Positions 51,001 to 62,072 of a stretch of DNA of 64,000 nt are shown one piece after another. Numbering within the stretch: the stretch's first letter is position 1; each line of letters starts with the position of its first letter. The DNA is from Fomitopsis serialis. Its lineage: Eukaryota > Basidiomycota > Agaricomycetes > Polyporales > Fomitopsidaceae. Position numbers and translations under genes: made by a program. The notes under the pieces were generated by a model. The model was given only the letters and a program-made list of their open reading frames with translations. It searched no databases and had not been told where the DNA came from. The stretch lies in the NCBI RefSeq assembly GCF_022376445.1, contig NW_025955094.1, positions 51,965 through 115,964 of the forward strand, in the 5' to 3' direction.

Positions 51001-51684
51001 GGTTGATAGCGATCGGGATACGAAGCACAGCACCAGTGCTGGCCGACGGAGCAGGGGAGGGTGCCCGGAAGGGAGAAGGGGAGCGAGAGACTGAGGTGAA
51101 ATCGACACCGAGCGTGAGGGAGAGCGCAGACTGTGCGGGAAGAGTGCCTGTGGGCGACGAAGAATACGGAAGAGGGGAGGCGGGCAGAGGAGCGGGCTTG
51201 AAGGAGAAATAACGCGCTTGGAAGCTCGGAGGTGCGCGTGCATAGACAACGGCTGCAATGACAAAGAATTAGTCGACCGCAGTACGAGTCAAGGGCGGAC
51301 CACCGGGAGTGGATGGAGGATGGGCTGAGCCAGGCGCCATGTCGGGCAAGCGATGTGGCAGTCAGCGTAGCAAACTCTACAGGAAGAAGGAGAGGGGCAA
51401 GTGGACTCGAGATAGCAGCTGCAAAGACGTGCCCACGCACTCCCGGACGGCGGGGCAGCACGACAAGCACAGGGCGGGTCGCGATCGTGCTTACCTTTGT
51501 GACCCCAGACCTCCTCTGCACCCTTGGCATTGCTGTCATGCTCGTTTAAGAGCTCCCAAACGACATCGGGAAAGCGGTCTTTGGCGTGGTCGAAGAGAGC
51601 CTTCAGGTCGTCTTGCCAGGTGCCGGTGGCATGGCGCGTGGCTTCCTGGAGGGCGGGGGGCGCGGCGGCGGACGGCGGCGGCAT
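48019..51684 (-). CDS. BTB/POZ plus CAP-Gly domain protein
   Basis: One multi-exon gene of about 1,100 aa. Exon 1 (MPPPSAAAPPALQEATRHA.. DLKALFDHAKDRFPDVVW) joins through a 243-nt intron to AVVYARAPPSFQARYFSF. A BTB domain follows: LYSDIRISLTGIF, HRFMLVSRSAYFRTQLLDWA, FTLGFIYTGTLAF, MRSASYLSIDTLYDEI. A Cys cluster reads GGCRCRQCARR. Then come LNEKNAAALYQ/TLVSAVLLRPHP and a long Ser/Thr/Arg-rich linker typical of microtubule-associated proteins. A C-terminal CAP-Gly domain (RFRAFARYIGEVEGELGPW, VGVEVPMNDTWPGEKLEGR, WHDGTWGGIRYFD) ends GLFVRPQQVLYVVDAVGSDL. The splice phases that join the halves agree. CAP-Gly domains bind EB1 or tubulin C termini. The BTB half may act in dimerisation or cullin-3 recruitment (inference). 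Confidence 0.85.
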
Positions 51685-51903
51685 GGCAGACAGCGAAGGG
51701 GAGAGGAGGCGAGCGCAGGAAGAGACGAAACCGAAGACGAGCCCGCGAGCGCAACCGCGGGAGGGTCGAGGGCAGGAAGGAGGAAGGGGTATCGGGACAA
51801 GGGCTGCAGCCTCTCACAGCCGCCCGCGTCTCCGCCTTCTCACTCATCCCTCTCCGCCGTCCTCGTCCTCGTCCTCGTCCTCGTCGCCGCCCCGGTCGCC
51901 CCC

Positions 51904-52591
51904 ATGCCCCCAATGTGCCATCCGCTCGTTTGTGCGCAGCCCGTCCCCGTCCCTGACCACTGAGCTTCCAGCCGCGACAAGTTCACCATCCACTCAAAGG
52001 CCGTCGTCTGCCAGGACGTCGAGCTCAAGGGCGACATCACCGTCGGTGCCGGCACCATCGTCCATCCAAAGGCAACCATCTTTGCCATCGCCGGCCCCAT
52101 CGTCATCGGCGCCGGCTGCATCGTCGAGGAGGGTGTCATCCTCGTCAACCGGCAAGTCCTCGCGCTGCTCTGTCCACCTCCCACTCACCCTCCTTGCAGT
52201 CGGAAAGAAGTCATGCGGATAGGCGATGACAATCTCTTCGAGATTGGCTGCCGTGAGTCGCCCGTTCCCCTTCCTTGCCGGCTGACTCTTACAATGCATA
52301 GGTGTCGAATGTCCCAGCATCGGCAACTTCAATACCATCTCTGCCCGCGCGAGAGTGCACCACACCGTCCGCATCTCCTCCTACTGCGTCGTCGGTGCCG
52401 CGTGCCTCGTCGTCCCGACCGAAGACGAGATCCTCGACGAGTATACCGTCATATACGGGCCTACCGCAGAGCGACGGATATGGAGCGGGCGCGGCAAGGT
52501 GCAGGAGGCCGATCTCAGGAGAAAGCACGCTGACTATCTCAAAGAGATGCTGCCCAAGTTCAATCGTCTCAGACGAGGCGACGGGACTTGA
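51904..52591 (+). CDS. Dynactin subunit p27 (DCTN6), hexapeptide beta-helix
   Basis: Pointed-end complex subunit of dynactin. Left-handed beta-helix hexapeptide repeats are visible: SRDKFTIHSKAVVCQDVEL, KGDITVGAGTIVHPKATIF, AIAGPIVIGAGCIVEEGV, RRKEVMRIGDDNLFEIGC, VECPSIGNFNTISARARV, ISSYCVVGAACLVVP, and a tail EEYTVIYGP-like (DEYTVIYGPTAERRIWSG) with KHADYLKEMLPKFNRL. The second intron (52152-52199) begins GCAAGT rather than GT; the join NR/RKEV is exact. Two further introns are canonical. The first exon is uncertain: ATG at 51904 or 51913. It is divergently paired with the BTB/CAP-Gly gene. Confidence 0.88.
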
Positions 52592-53083
52592 GCTCTCCAT
52601 ACCGACGTACGTTCTGGTTCACCCCATTTGTACGGTATTCTTGGTCATGGATTATTCTGTTCTGTTGTTATACAATGGTCCAATTTGGAGGAGAACTCGA
52701 GGCGTATCTAGAGCACTGTACCATCCTATTCCGTTGTCATCCAGTGGTTATGTCGCATCATCCAGTCTGCGCCAGATGAGCACGACGACGTAGTCTGCCG
52801 CAACATACTCGCGCGTTCTCGGCGCAGTAGACAACAGAGCCGCACACAGCGCAAACATCAGTATAACGAAATAGCTAATTACATGTGCCCCATCGTCGGG
52901 CCGTTCGATGTGTAAGAAGCCTGAACTTCATTATTTATGTGTGGGACTCGGGCCCGGGAGCGTCCAACAGCGCCCAACCACTCGTGAGCAGCGACCACCA
53001 TCCGCTGCCGCAAGCTTGTTCTTCTTCGTAGACATCGTGCTGCATTCCTCGCTCATCGCTGTCATTACGCAACGCCTACAGCC
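52592..53083. other. Intergenic, no gene recognised
   Basis: 3' flank of the p27 gene and 5' flank of the Spo7 gene. Nothing recognised. Confidence 0.5.
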
Positions 53084-54203
53084 ATGGCCCCTCGCTCCTC
53101 GTCAAAGACCAGCGGCCGCGGCTTCCAGCCTGCGTACGATGCGGCGACCTACCGTGATCTGCTGCTCTTCGAAGAACGCCTCAAGACCAATGCAGCATCC
53201 CTGAATCGCAGGAAACATCGCTACCAACGTGCGTGTCCGTCATCATCTACGTCGACAGTTGTAACATGTCTGCGTATCTAGTCTTCCTCGTCCAGCTACT
53301 CGTCATCATCGCATTCCTCTCGAGCGAGGTGCTGTTGCAATCCCACCTCTTGTCGATCCCTTACACGTTGCTCCTCCGCGCGGCGCTGCCGGAACTCTAC
53401 GCGGAGGCTGCAGACGTTCGGATCCACCCATACTTCACGACAGGTCTGTTGTTTGTCAGCGTGACGACGCTGGTCCTCTTCTTCGCCTCCGGGATGTACA
53501 GCGAGAAAATCGGCTATGCCAATCGGTATGTTTGTCCTTGCCCCTTCTATGCGAATGCTCAGCTTTGAAATTATGCCTCGGCCGGAAGGTACGTGCCGCA
53601 TGCGAATCGTGCGCTCAGAAACTTCAACATGTACCTGAACGTGCGCCAGCCTCCCTACGTTCTAAACTACCCGCTTTCCTCAATCCGTTCACTCTACTCT
53701 TCCCTCGACCAACACCGTCATCGGTCGCTCCTGCCGCTCCGCTCCGCCACCGCTCGCCTTCCCCTACTGCTAGCCGGACGAAACGTAGCTCCTCCGTGCC
53801 CATCCCACCCATTCCGCCTGCGTCCAGTCCGCGAGGCGAGCTCATTTTCTCATCGCGTGTCGAGCGAGGCTTTCGCGACAGTTATGAACGTTATCGGGCA
53901 GCGTTCGAGCGGCGACGAGACGGGCGCGAACGTTTGGAACGAGAGAAGACATGGCCGGGGTGGATGATTTCGAAGATGCCTTGGGCAAAAGCATCATCGC
54001 CGCTGTCCCCTACTGTCCTTCCTGCAAGTGCTGCAGGATCGCGGTTCAGGACGGAAAGCGGGCGAAGCCGCGGAAGTGATAGTATGCCTCCATCGAGGAG
54101 GGTTAGTTTGCAGAGCCCTACATCCCCCTCGTCACGGAGCTTGGATGAGAAAACATATAAGGACGGTGCCCTCCCATCTGCTGGTGTCATTGGCAAAAAT
54201 TAG
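53084..54203 (+). CDS. Spo7-like regulatory subunit of Nem1 phosphatase
   Basis: ER/nuclear-envelope membrane protein that activates Nem1, which dephosphorylates Pah1 lipin and so tunes phospholipid versus triglyceride synthesis. It starts MAPRSSSKTSGRGFQPAYD, then the family block YRDLLLFEERLKTNAASL. There are two transmembrane segments, FLVQLLVIIAFLSSEVLLQ and TTGLLFVSVTTLVLFFASG. Next come YVPHANRALRNFNMYLNVR and a Ser/Pro-rich tail with ERYRAAFERRRDGRERLERE. Two introns. One C appears lost at 53653-53655 (VRQPP/LRSKLPAFLNPF). It ends at 54203, about 330 aa. Confidence 0.9.
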
Positions 54204-56240
54204 GTGAGAGGTGTGACATTGAAGTACTACTTTAGTGACAGCAATTGAAACTGCTCATTGTAATGATATATGTATGATGCTGTTCGGCAGCAATCTACTC
54301 TAGTCTTGTACATTATGATACGACATTGGCTATTGCAATTCATGAAAAAAAAAAATACGAAAGAAGCCTGAAGAGCGCACTCGTAAGAGACATGGCTACT
54401 CTGAATGGCAGCATGGACTGGTTCCCAAGATAGTGGTCGGTAAGGTCGTCAGCGGTGCGAGGAATTCCGTGATCGAGCCCAGTCAACCACGTCAGATAAT
54501 GTGTTGGCGGACCATTAATTAGGACTAGGTCCCATCCTTATAGGGAAGATCATTCAAAGTAACACTGTCCAGGCAGCTGTCTGAGGCATGACATCAGCAA
54601 TGACCAATAGCAAGCTGTAACAATTGATGAAGATGGAACTAGATGGGAGTTGAACCCTCTTAGCTGCTAGACCATCAGTCCCATTCTAATGTCTCGTTAC
54701 AGCCCTTATCACCTGTTTTTGGGAACTTTGTTACCCCAGCTCAGCTGTGATCATTGTGACTCATGACATGTTGTGCCAAGCATGTCTGACCGTCACACAA
54801 GCCCACCTGGTATTGTGCTTGCATCAGCAGAAGGCTTCTCAGTACAGGCATTTGGAAACTTACTGGAACATGGAAACAAGTGGCTCACCAAGGATGTCCT
54901 AACCTCTGTGACCAGAGAGGAAACTGTATGAAACCTACTACAGTTACAGCACTACTTGAAAGTGCACCCTCATATGTATATGACTTCCTATATTTCAAGT
55001 ATACTAAGGAAACCACAATGTGCATATTTCTTCAACAGCAAATATCATTGACCCTATAGGGATATGTGAATATTGACATATGGCCAACAGTTGTGAAATC
55101 TGAAGTGTTTGGATAATAGAATAAGCAGTTTAGACTCACTAGCATGTATTGTGACCTGGGTAAAATATCCCACCATGTACACTGGCAAGCATGATGCCAT
55201 TTTATCACTTGGGCCTTGCCCTCGAGATGGGTGTGTTGGAAACAATGGCAACACCTCCCTCCATGGACCCTTTGGTCCCAGGCCTCTCTCGCTGCCCATT
55301 TGTACTTCCCAGAACCAGGGAATGGTGTAGATTCATTGAATTCAATGTCAACGGCGGCAGTGTGTCCCCAAGTCTCGGTGCCCATGTCCTCTTATGCTGA
55401 TGAGCCTGGTTCCAGACGTGCTGAACAGTGCTTGCCCACTCACTCAGTGGATGTCTGTAGAAACCCAAGCTACCTCGCTCAGTATCCCGACCACATCCTG
55501 CCCACTGAGAACACTTTGTTCCTCACACGTCTGCAGTCCAGTCCAGGGGGACAGCTACAGACAAGGTTGCCGGCCCGTGTGGATGCAAATGTTCAGAACA
55601 ACACACAAATGCCAGATATGCTAAGCCTTGTCCATGCACTCAGAAATCTTGTCAGGATACGGGAGCAGCTGGTGCATCAGAGAAAACCACCCAAAACCTC
55701 AAGACATTGAAGAGATATATATCTTGTCAAGATGTTGCCAAGAGCTGTGTACCACGCCTTGATGTAGACAGACATGGTGTCACCAATGTGGGGGCGCGAG
55801 GGGTTGAGCCCAATGCCCGGTAGACCTTTCAGGTACACCGTCATTGCTGACAGAGCAACATTTTGATGCTCAAGGACATGTCACATTATCTATCATGTGC
55901 ATCAGTGTGGAACTACCATGAAAGCATGTAGAAGTGACATACCGTGCTGAACAAGCCATCAACAGCCTCTCTCTTGTCCGCTCCACCAATACGGCTCTCA
56001 ATGTAGGACCGCACCCGCACGACCTCCCGATCGCATGCACCCATCCCCCTCCATCGACCGCTCCTTCAGCCGAGCTGCCCGCTACCGAACTGCACTGCTG
56101 AAGGTCCCAATACACAGCACCACAGCCCCCATCCTGACATCCATACACGGTTTCCCCGCAACCTCGTGAACCAAACAGTGCAAGTGGCTCTATGGTGGTT
56201 GCAAACTAGATAGATATGGGGATTTTTTGTGTATTGTCAA
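54204..56240. other. CpG-poor segment without a clear gene
   Basis: CpG is scarce from about 54210 to 55350, then intermediate. Short frames only. It contains the tRNA-like promoter element described separately. Confidence 0.55.
54345..54690 (-). other. SINE/tRNA-like element: A box, B box, T-run
   Basis: On the minus strand, TGGTCTAGCAG (54664-54674) fits the A-box consensus TRGYNNARNNG. GGTTCAACTCC (54646-54656) fits the B-box GGTTCRANNCC. Only seven bases separate them, so the anticodon region is missing and this is not a working tRNA. About 290 bp downstream on that strand is a run of 11 T (54345-54355), a potential pol III terminator. Confidence 0.45.
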
Positions 56241-56249
56241 TGACAATGC

Positions 56250-59160
56250 ATAATGACAGGCAATGGAAAAGCACTCACAGCAGCAAGGGCAGGCTCAACT
56301 TTGTTCAACACCCTCGGCAGAGATGCCAGGAGTAGGGACGAGACAAGAGGGTACTCGGTGGCAAATGACGGGAGAGCCTTGTTAGAGGCGTCAACACCGG
56401 CGCTGAGCCAGTCAAGTCGGTTCAAGATGCGAGCCAGAGCGGGGTCACAGTGGCCATCAGAGTCAGTGAACTCGGTGGTGATGGTGTTGCGGATTTCTAC
56501 TCAGTAAAGCTTCATTGCCCCGGTCCAGATGTCGCACTGATCGCTGTTTTGAGTGGTGGCAGCGTCTGAGTTGAAGAACGAGTCGATGTACGGCTCAAGG
56601 TGGTCGTGGAAGGCAGCGTCCATTGCTGTGAGCAATTGTCTGATAGACGTGTTGTTTCCACGTTACCAGTGCCAACACCAGCAACCCAGACTTCCCTCAG
56701 CTCCCTGGCATCTCTCGCCAGGCATACGCATGAGGATCTGTTTCAAAAACCTTGGGGTGCTGTGCAATCCATGCCTTGCAATCCGGAAGAGGAGACCCAT
56801 CGCAGCGCAGCAAGAACTTGAAGCGTAGTGTAAGACCACACACGATTGGAATAATACACTGAGAATGGGTGTTAGTACAGATACACAATGCAGATGAGTT
56901 GACTCACGTCACCGTTCACACGGTACATCATGTCTAGGACTTTCGCAGGCATGTTCTTTGGGTTATAGAACAGCCCAAGCTCAGTCAAATCAACCAGCAT
57001 TCTCGACAGCTCGCGCCACCGCAAGAGCCGAGTGATTGTACTGGACTTTTGCTTGCCCAGCACTGCTGGGATGATAGCATCCCAGGTGTCCATTGGCTTG
57101 CCACTCAGAAGACGGAGAGACATGTTGAGCTGCGACTCAGCATCATCTGGCATCTTCGCGGTGTCCCGGTTCTGGGCGAGGATGAAGAGCATCTGCTCGT
57201 GGTACTGCGAAGCCTCGATCATGGCTGTATGCAACTATCAGAAGCTGTGGCGTCTCAGGTATAACAAAGATTGACTGACCCTTGTCGTAGAGCCGTACTG
57301 TCCAGGTTGTCTTGGTCCGGATGATGTCCTCAAGATCTCTGATGCGCTGGGACACGAGAGCATGTTGCTCTGATGCCTCTGGCACGGTCTTCAGTGCAAG
57401 TTGTGCCTGTTCCAAGGCCTTTGTGTCTGGCAGCGTGAGGCAGAGGGATGCCTCAAAGCGGTGGGAACCATTCAGCATAGAGGCAAATTTGCCCTGTGCT
57501 TGTGGGGTCCAGACGGTGCCAGGATAAAGAGTGAATTCCTCCGATCCGCTGTCCTCGCTTTGATCCTGGAATAGAAAGTTTTGTTGCCAGGTCAGGAGAT
57601 GCAATGACTGATAATTTATTGATTACTCACAGTTGGAATTGAAAGCCATTCACGTTCAACTGCAAGAATGGGTGCATTCTCGTCGAGCAGCCCCTCAAAC
57701 TGCCTCTTCATACTGGTGAGAATACGCCCAACATGGCCCTCGTCGAGTGTGCGAAGGTTGACAGTGTTGTGAGCCAGAGTGGGACCGCCAGCATGAGGAT
57801 CAAGTCTGATGTTGTCACTCTTTGACATGGGAGCGACAGTCACAGTGAAGTAGCCAATGGTGGTGTCCTTCAGCAGCCTGTACACCATCTGGAAAGTAGT
57901 GTAACGGCTTCGCATGTCTGCCTCTTCTGGCTTGGGCACCTGACAAAAAAATATCAAATTCTGTACTGTCGCCGACAATACAGAAAACCAATCAGGAGAC
58001 TCACAAGGATCTTCTGCACCTTCTTGTTGACCTTCTGTAGCAATTGAAAGTTATAAGTCAACCCCAGTATAGCAGACGTACAAAATTTGTCAGCCACTCA
58101 CCACTGAAGCAGATTTCTTTACCTTGCTCATCAGTGCAACATCTTCACTGGAGTCACTCATGTTCTCCTCCTCCTCCTCCTCCTCACTGCTCTCGTTGGC
58201 GTTGTTCCCCTCTTCATCAGTCATCTGCGCCTCACTCTCCTCTGCGCTGCTCTCTTCTGTGCTGCTCTCCTCTTCATCATCAGTCATCTGTGCCTCACTC
58301 TCCTGTGCGTGCAATATTTGAGCATCTTGTGCACTTCAGTGGGAGGGATTTATATACTCACTTCATCACTTGGGACACTGGCAGCACGCTGCAGAATATA
58401 CATTAGCATTGGCTGAACATTATAAACAATGCCATGCTCATGCTTACCATCTTTCCTTCTTTCCTGGCCTTCATAATCTTGATGCGTGTGGCCTGCAATC
58501 ATCCAAAACACTTTAGGATACTGTCGACGACATTACACAATATTTATAATTAACTGGCCTGATGAACAGACTCAGACTCAGAGTCTGACAATTCTGCCTC
58601 CTTTACGGCTGTGAGGCTAGCCTGATTGGCAGGCAGTTCACCATAAGTGTCATCAGCCTGCGAGTCAGCATACAAGGGAGTGACTTCAAGTTCCCCAAAG
58701 CTGCTGGCGATCTAGTAAATGTCAGTGACCACCCATGTGCATTAATTTGTTGTTTATCCTACCTCTTTATACTATATGCACAAGCAAAGCCCATCAGTCA
58801 GATTGTCACTCTGGCAAGCAGTACACATACAACTTCGTAACTTTCTTCAATTGCAGCAACTTCCTGTGCTTCTTGATCAGACATTGACTGTCAATTTTTT
58901 TGTGTCAGTGACAATACACAAAAAATGAAAAATGAACTCACCATTGGGCTTCCCTTGTCCTCTACCTCATTGGGCTGGGACTCCTCAATGGTGTTGAAGG
59001 TTTAGGGGGGAAAGAAAGTGAGTGCCATGTTGTAATGTCGACGACAGTACACAAAAGAAGAGAAAAAAATCACTTCACTGATGGGGCTCTGCAGATGTCA
59101 TTGAGCATATGGCATGTCAGAGCAATGGCAGTAGTATGATGCACTCACAGACATGTTTGA
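56250..59160 (-). CDS. Large acidic multi-exon hypothetical protein
   Basis: Not recognised. The minus strand reads a series of short exons separated by introns with clear GT..AG ends. N-terminal pieces include MSDQEAQEVAAIEESYE and SFGELEVTPLYADSQADDT. A strongly acidic Ser/Glu block (58090-58314) contains SEAQMTDDEEESSTEES and a run of seven Glu. Folded-looking exons follow: RSRYTTFQMVYRLLKDTTIG, GHVGRILTSMKRQFEGLLDE, ASMLNGSHRFEASLCLTL, IRDLEDIIRTKTTWTVRLYD, KPMDTWDAIIPAVLGKQKSS, LLRWRELSRMLVDLTELG and LNRLDWLSAGVDASNKALPS. Frames stay open across many introns, which argues for a real gene. The end is uncertain. The acidic tract suggests a nuclear or chromatin-type protein, but this is composition only. 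Confidence 0.5.
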
Positions 59161-59362
59161 ATTTGAGCTTGAGGTGTTATGGCTTCCAAAAGAGGATGGT
59201 GGTGGTAGCAGTTCAAGAGTGGTTCAGCCACCATCAACTGGGGGTGCCCCTATATATATACAACTAGTATTCATGGTATGCAGGGTCTCCATACCAGACC
59301 CCCTGTACAGAAAATTCTAGGCCCTGTATTGACTATATATTGCCCTACTGCAGGAAGATCAC

Positions 59363-59970
59363 ATGGAGCGAGCGGGCCTGGATCACCATTTCAATGAGCT
59401 TGAGCCAGAGTTGAAGACCATCCCCACCACCGTCCCAACTCGCAACCTGATCGTTGTGGACGCCTTTCTCCTGAAGGCTCTCAAGAAAGAGGCCGCTGAG
59501 GTCGCCCAGAGGGCTCAGGGGACCACTGCTGGCAAGTCGGGGTCCGCGTTCACTCAGGACATATACAGACCTGGGGTCTGGCATGCTTCTGCAGGTGAGT
59601 ATGAGCAACTGTACCCACTGGCAGATTGGCGACCCATCTTTCAGCTATGGAATTCTTCTGACGAGGCCGGGGGACAGCAGGCACCCTATCCCAGTACTTT
59701 GCGCGTTCTCTTCTGGGGGTCAATTATCGAATGTAACTACCAGTCAGCTTGCTGTGTACTCACTCAATTTCATCATGCCCTTACCTGTTTCTCATGGACT
59801 CATTCGATGACTTGTAGGACCAGTGAGCTGACGTACCGGAGTGTTCCCACTGGGCCACCTACCTCAAGACGACGTACAATGACTACATGGTTCTCTTACC
59901 CAAGAAGCCTCATCTGGACGAGCTTAGGTTATGGGGAAATTGGACACATTTTGGACGTAGGAAAGTCTAG
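59363..59970 (+). CDS. Small hypothetical protein
   Basis: Not recognised. It starts MERAGLDHHFNELEPELK with a TATA-like CTATATATTG about 30 bp upstream. Exon 1 runs to RPGVWHASA; DWRPIFQLWNSSDEAGG follows a short intron. A last exon gives ECSHWATYLKTTYNDYM, then VLLPKKPHLDELRLWGNW, and ends FGRRKV. About 140-150 aa. It is divergent from the acidic gene upstream, sharing a region of about 200 bp. Confidence 0.45.
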
Positions 59971-60296
59971 GAAAGTCCCCTACACACAGAAATTACAGGC
60001 CATGGCGCAGGAAACGGTGCACCGGAGTACATATACTCATGGAATAAATGCACATCTTTGGCGCATTAAACACAGAACTTGCATCCTCACTGCAATCGAC
60101 ACTGTTCAAGTTCACTGGCGCACGGCATACGATGCTCACGGCACTTCTGAGCACGGAACATCTGCCTACAAGTCTTAGAACCCTCAGGGAAGCCTGGAAA
60201 AGTACAACAAAGGTAGTGCATACGACGGAATACGCACACAATCTACGGGATGACATGCACAGACAGCCCTCCACTCCGACTGTCAGTAGTGAATTA

Positions 60297-61424
60297 TGCG
60301 CCAGTGGTGCACGGTGGCGGGGCCGTGTCTCTCGCGCAAAAAGAGTACACCGGGCACTGGCATTCACAATAGCGAAGCCTGCGCCAGTGGTGCATGGCGG
60401 CCGGGCCGTGTCTTTGTGCACGGAAAATGCAGTGCACCAGAATTCTCATTGACACCGCATGCGCCAATGGTGCACGGTGGCCGGGCCGTGTCTCTCGCGC
60501 AGAAAGAGTACACCGGGCACTTGCATTTTTATTCACACCGCATGCGCCAGTGGTGCACGGCGGCGGGGCCATGTCCGTTGTGCTTTGCAGAGGCTGTCTT
60601 GGGCCCTCCTGCTAATGGATCATGCGCCGATGGTGCACGGCGGCGGAGGCACGTCTGTCTGCCATTACACTGAACACCAGGGCCTTCCTCTGAGCATGCG
60701 CCAGTGGTGCACGGCAACGCGGCCTTCTCCTCACGTAGTACAGACCGGCCGCTTCTGCTCATTATGCATTCCCCAGTGGTGCACGACAGCGGGGTGCACG
60801 ACAGCGGGGTGCACGACAGCGGAACATGCGCTCGCGCATATCGGTTGTCTCTGTCCACTACGGCGCACCGTGGCCCGGTGTGCGCCAGTGGTGCACGGCA
60901 GTGGGCCAGACCCGTTGCGCTCGGGCTCGGCACACACTGCCTTCCCTCGTCCGGTGTGCACCATCGGTGCACAGCCCTCCGCAATGTGCCCTCAGCTCGC
61001 AGAGGCTGTATCAGGTCCTCCTGCTAACGGAGCATGCGCCGGTGGTGCACTGCGGCGGAGGCACGTCTTTCCGCTGTTGTACTGGACACCAGGGCACTCC
61101 CTGAGCATGCGCCAGTGGTGCACAGCGACGTGGCCATGTCCTCATGCAGTACAGTCCGTCCGCGTCTGCTCATTAGGCATGCACCAGTGGTGCACAACGG
61201 CGGAGCATGCCCCGCCTGCTTCAGTAGTCTACGGTGCACCGTGGCCCGGTGTGCGCCAGTGGTGCACGGCGGTGAGCCAGACCCTTTGTGCTCTGGCTCG
61301 GCATAGATTGTCCACCCTTGTCAGGTGTGCGCCAGTGGTGCACGGCAGTGGGCCGAACCCGTTGCGCTCTGGCTCGGCATCCACTGACTGCCCTCGTCCG
61401 GTGTGCGCCACTGGTGCACAGGCC
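60297..61424 (+). repeat. Array of GTGCAC near-palindromes, about 16 units
   Basis: The core TGCGCCAGTGGTGCACGG (an imperfect palindrome centred in GTGCACCA-TGGTGCAC) recurs at about 60297, 60380, 60460, 60543, 60623, 60697, 60767, 60881, 60957, 61035, 61108, 61180, 61252, 61328 and 61404. Spacing is mostly 72-83 bp. Sub-families of flanking sequence alternate, for example units with GGGGCCGTGTCTCTCGCGCA and units with GGGCCAGACCC. Near 60780 a 15-bp piece is repeated three times in tandem. Confidence 0.9.
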
Positions 61425-61531
61425 TCCGCAGCGTGCCCTCAGCTCCTCGCTACAGTCCCAGCATGATTGCTTATCGCCTGCTTGGTCCAGACATGAGCTC
61501 GCGGTAATGCTCCGACGCCTGACAAGAATAC

Positions 61532-61679
61532 ATAAAAGGGTGGAAGCCTTCCAATGTGTGTTGCCGGCGAGAGCGGCCGGCGAGCGAGGTCGGCGGCGCG
61601 AGGGCGGGAGCCCTCGCGCTGTCGAGCGAGCCGGACGCTCTCCGCCCGCAACACACATGGATGGCGGACACCCTTTATT
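61532..61679 (+). repeat. About 148-bp foldback (inverted repeat, arms about 74 bp)
   Basis: Left arm ATAAAAGGGTGGAAGCC...AATGTGTGTTGC...GAGAGCG and right arm ...CGCAACACACATGG...CACCCTTTATT are imperfect reverse complements. They meet at CGCGAGGGC-GGGA-GCCCTCGCG (61597-61618), so the loop is four bases. This resembles a foldback/MITE-type element; no target duplication was identified. Confidence 0.85.
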
Positions 61680-62072
61680 GGAGGCTTGGCGGGCGGATTA
61701 GCTGCATGTCCGACTACCCGTTCATAGACGTGCACTGTGGCCGCAGCTTAGATTCCCGCTGACGGTGCCAGTCCCACAGGTGCACGAGGTCAACCGATGG
61801 AGCACCGGCAACAGAATGTGCACCGGTCTATCACGCCGCAATCCCTCGCTGTATGTAAGAGACACTGAATGCGGATGCTACCCCAAAACAAGTCGTGCAC
61901 GAGGCATGCCTAAACACGGAGTGCACCGGCAGTGCACCACGCGAGAGGGGTGATAACGTGGTCGGCGGAGAATGCCGCAGCGCACAAGCGGCCCATGAGG
62001 CGGCACGAGGTCAGCCAGTTATACGGTGACGGCTCGCCAGCAACCGCACACTTTCATCCTCCTCCGCTCTAC

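Noticed and set aside
54640..54690. Functional tRNA gene
   Set aside because: The A and B boxes are too close to leave room for an anticodon arm, and no acceptor stem is formed.
60297..61424. CRISPR array
   Set aside because: The period resembles one, but the genome is fungal, the core is a palindrome, the spacers are related to each other, and no cas genes are present.
60459..61466. 335-codon open frame on the plus strand
   Set aside because: It is simply the palindromic array read through; similar open frames exist on the other strand and in other phases, and the peptide is a run of repeats.
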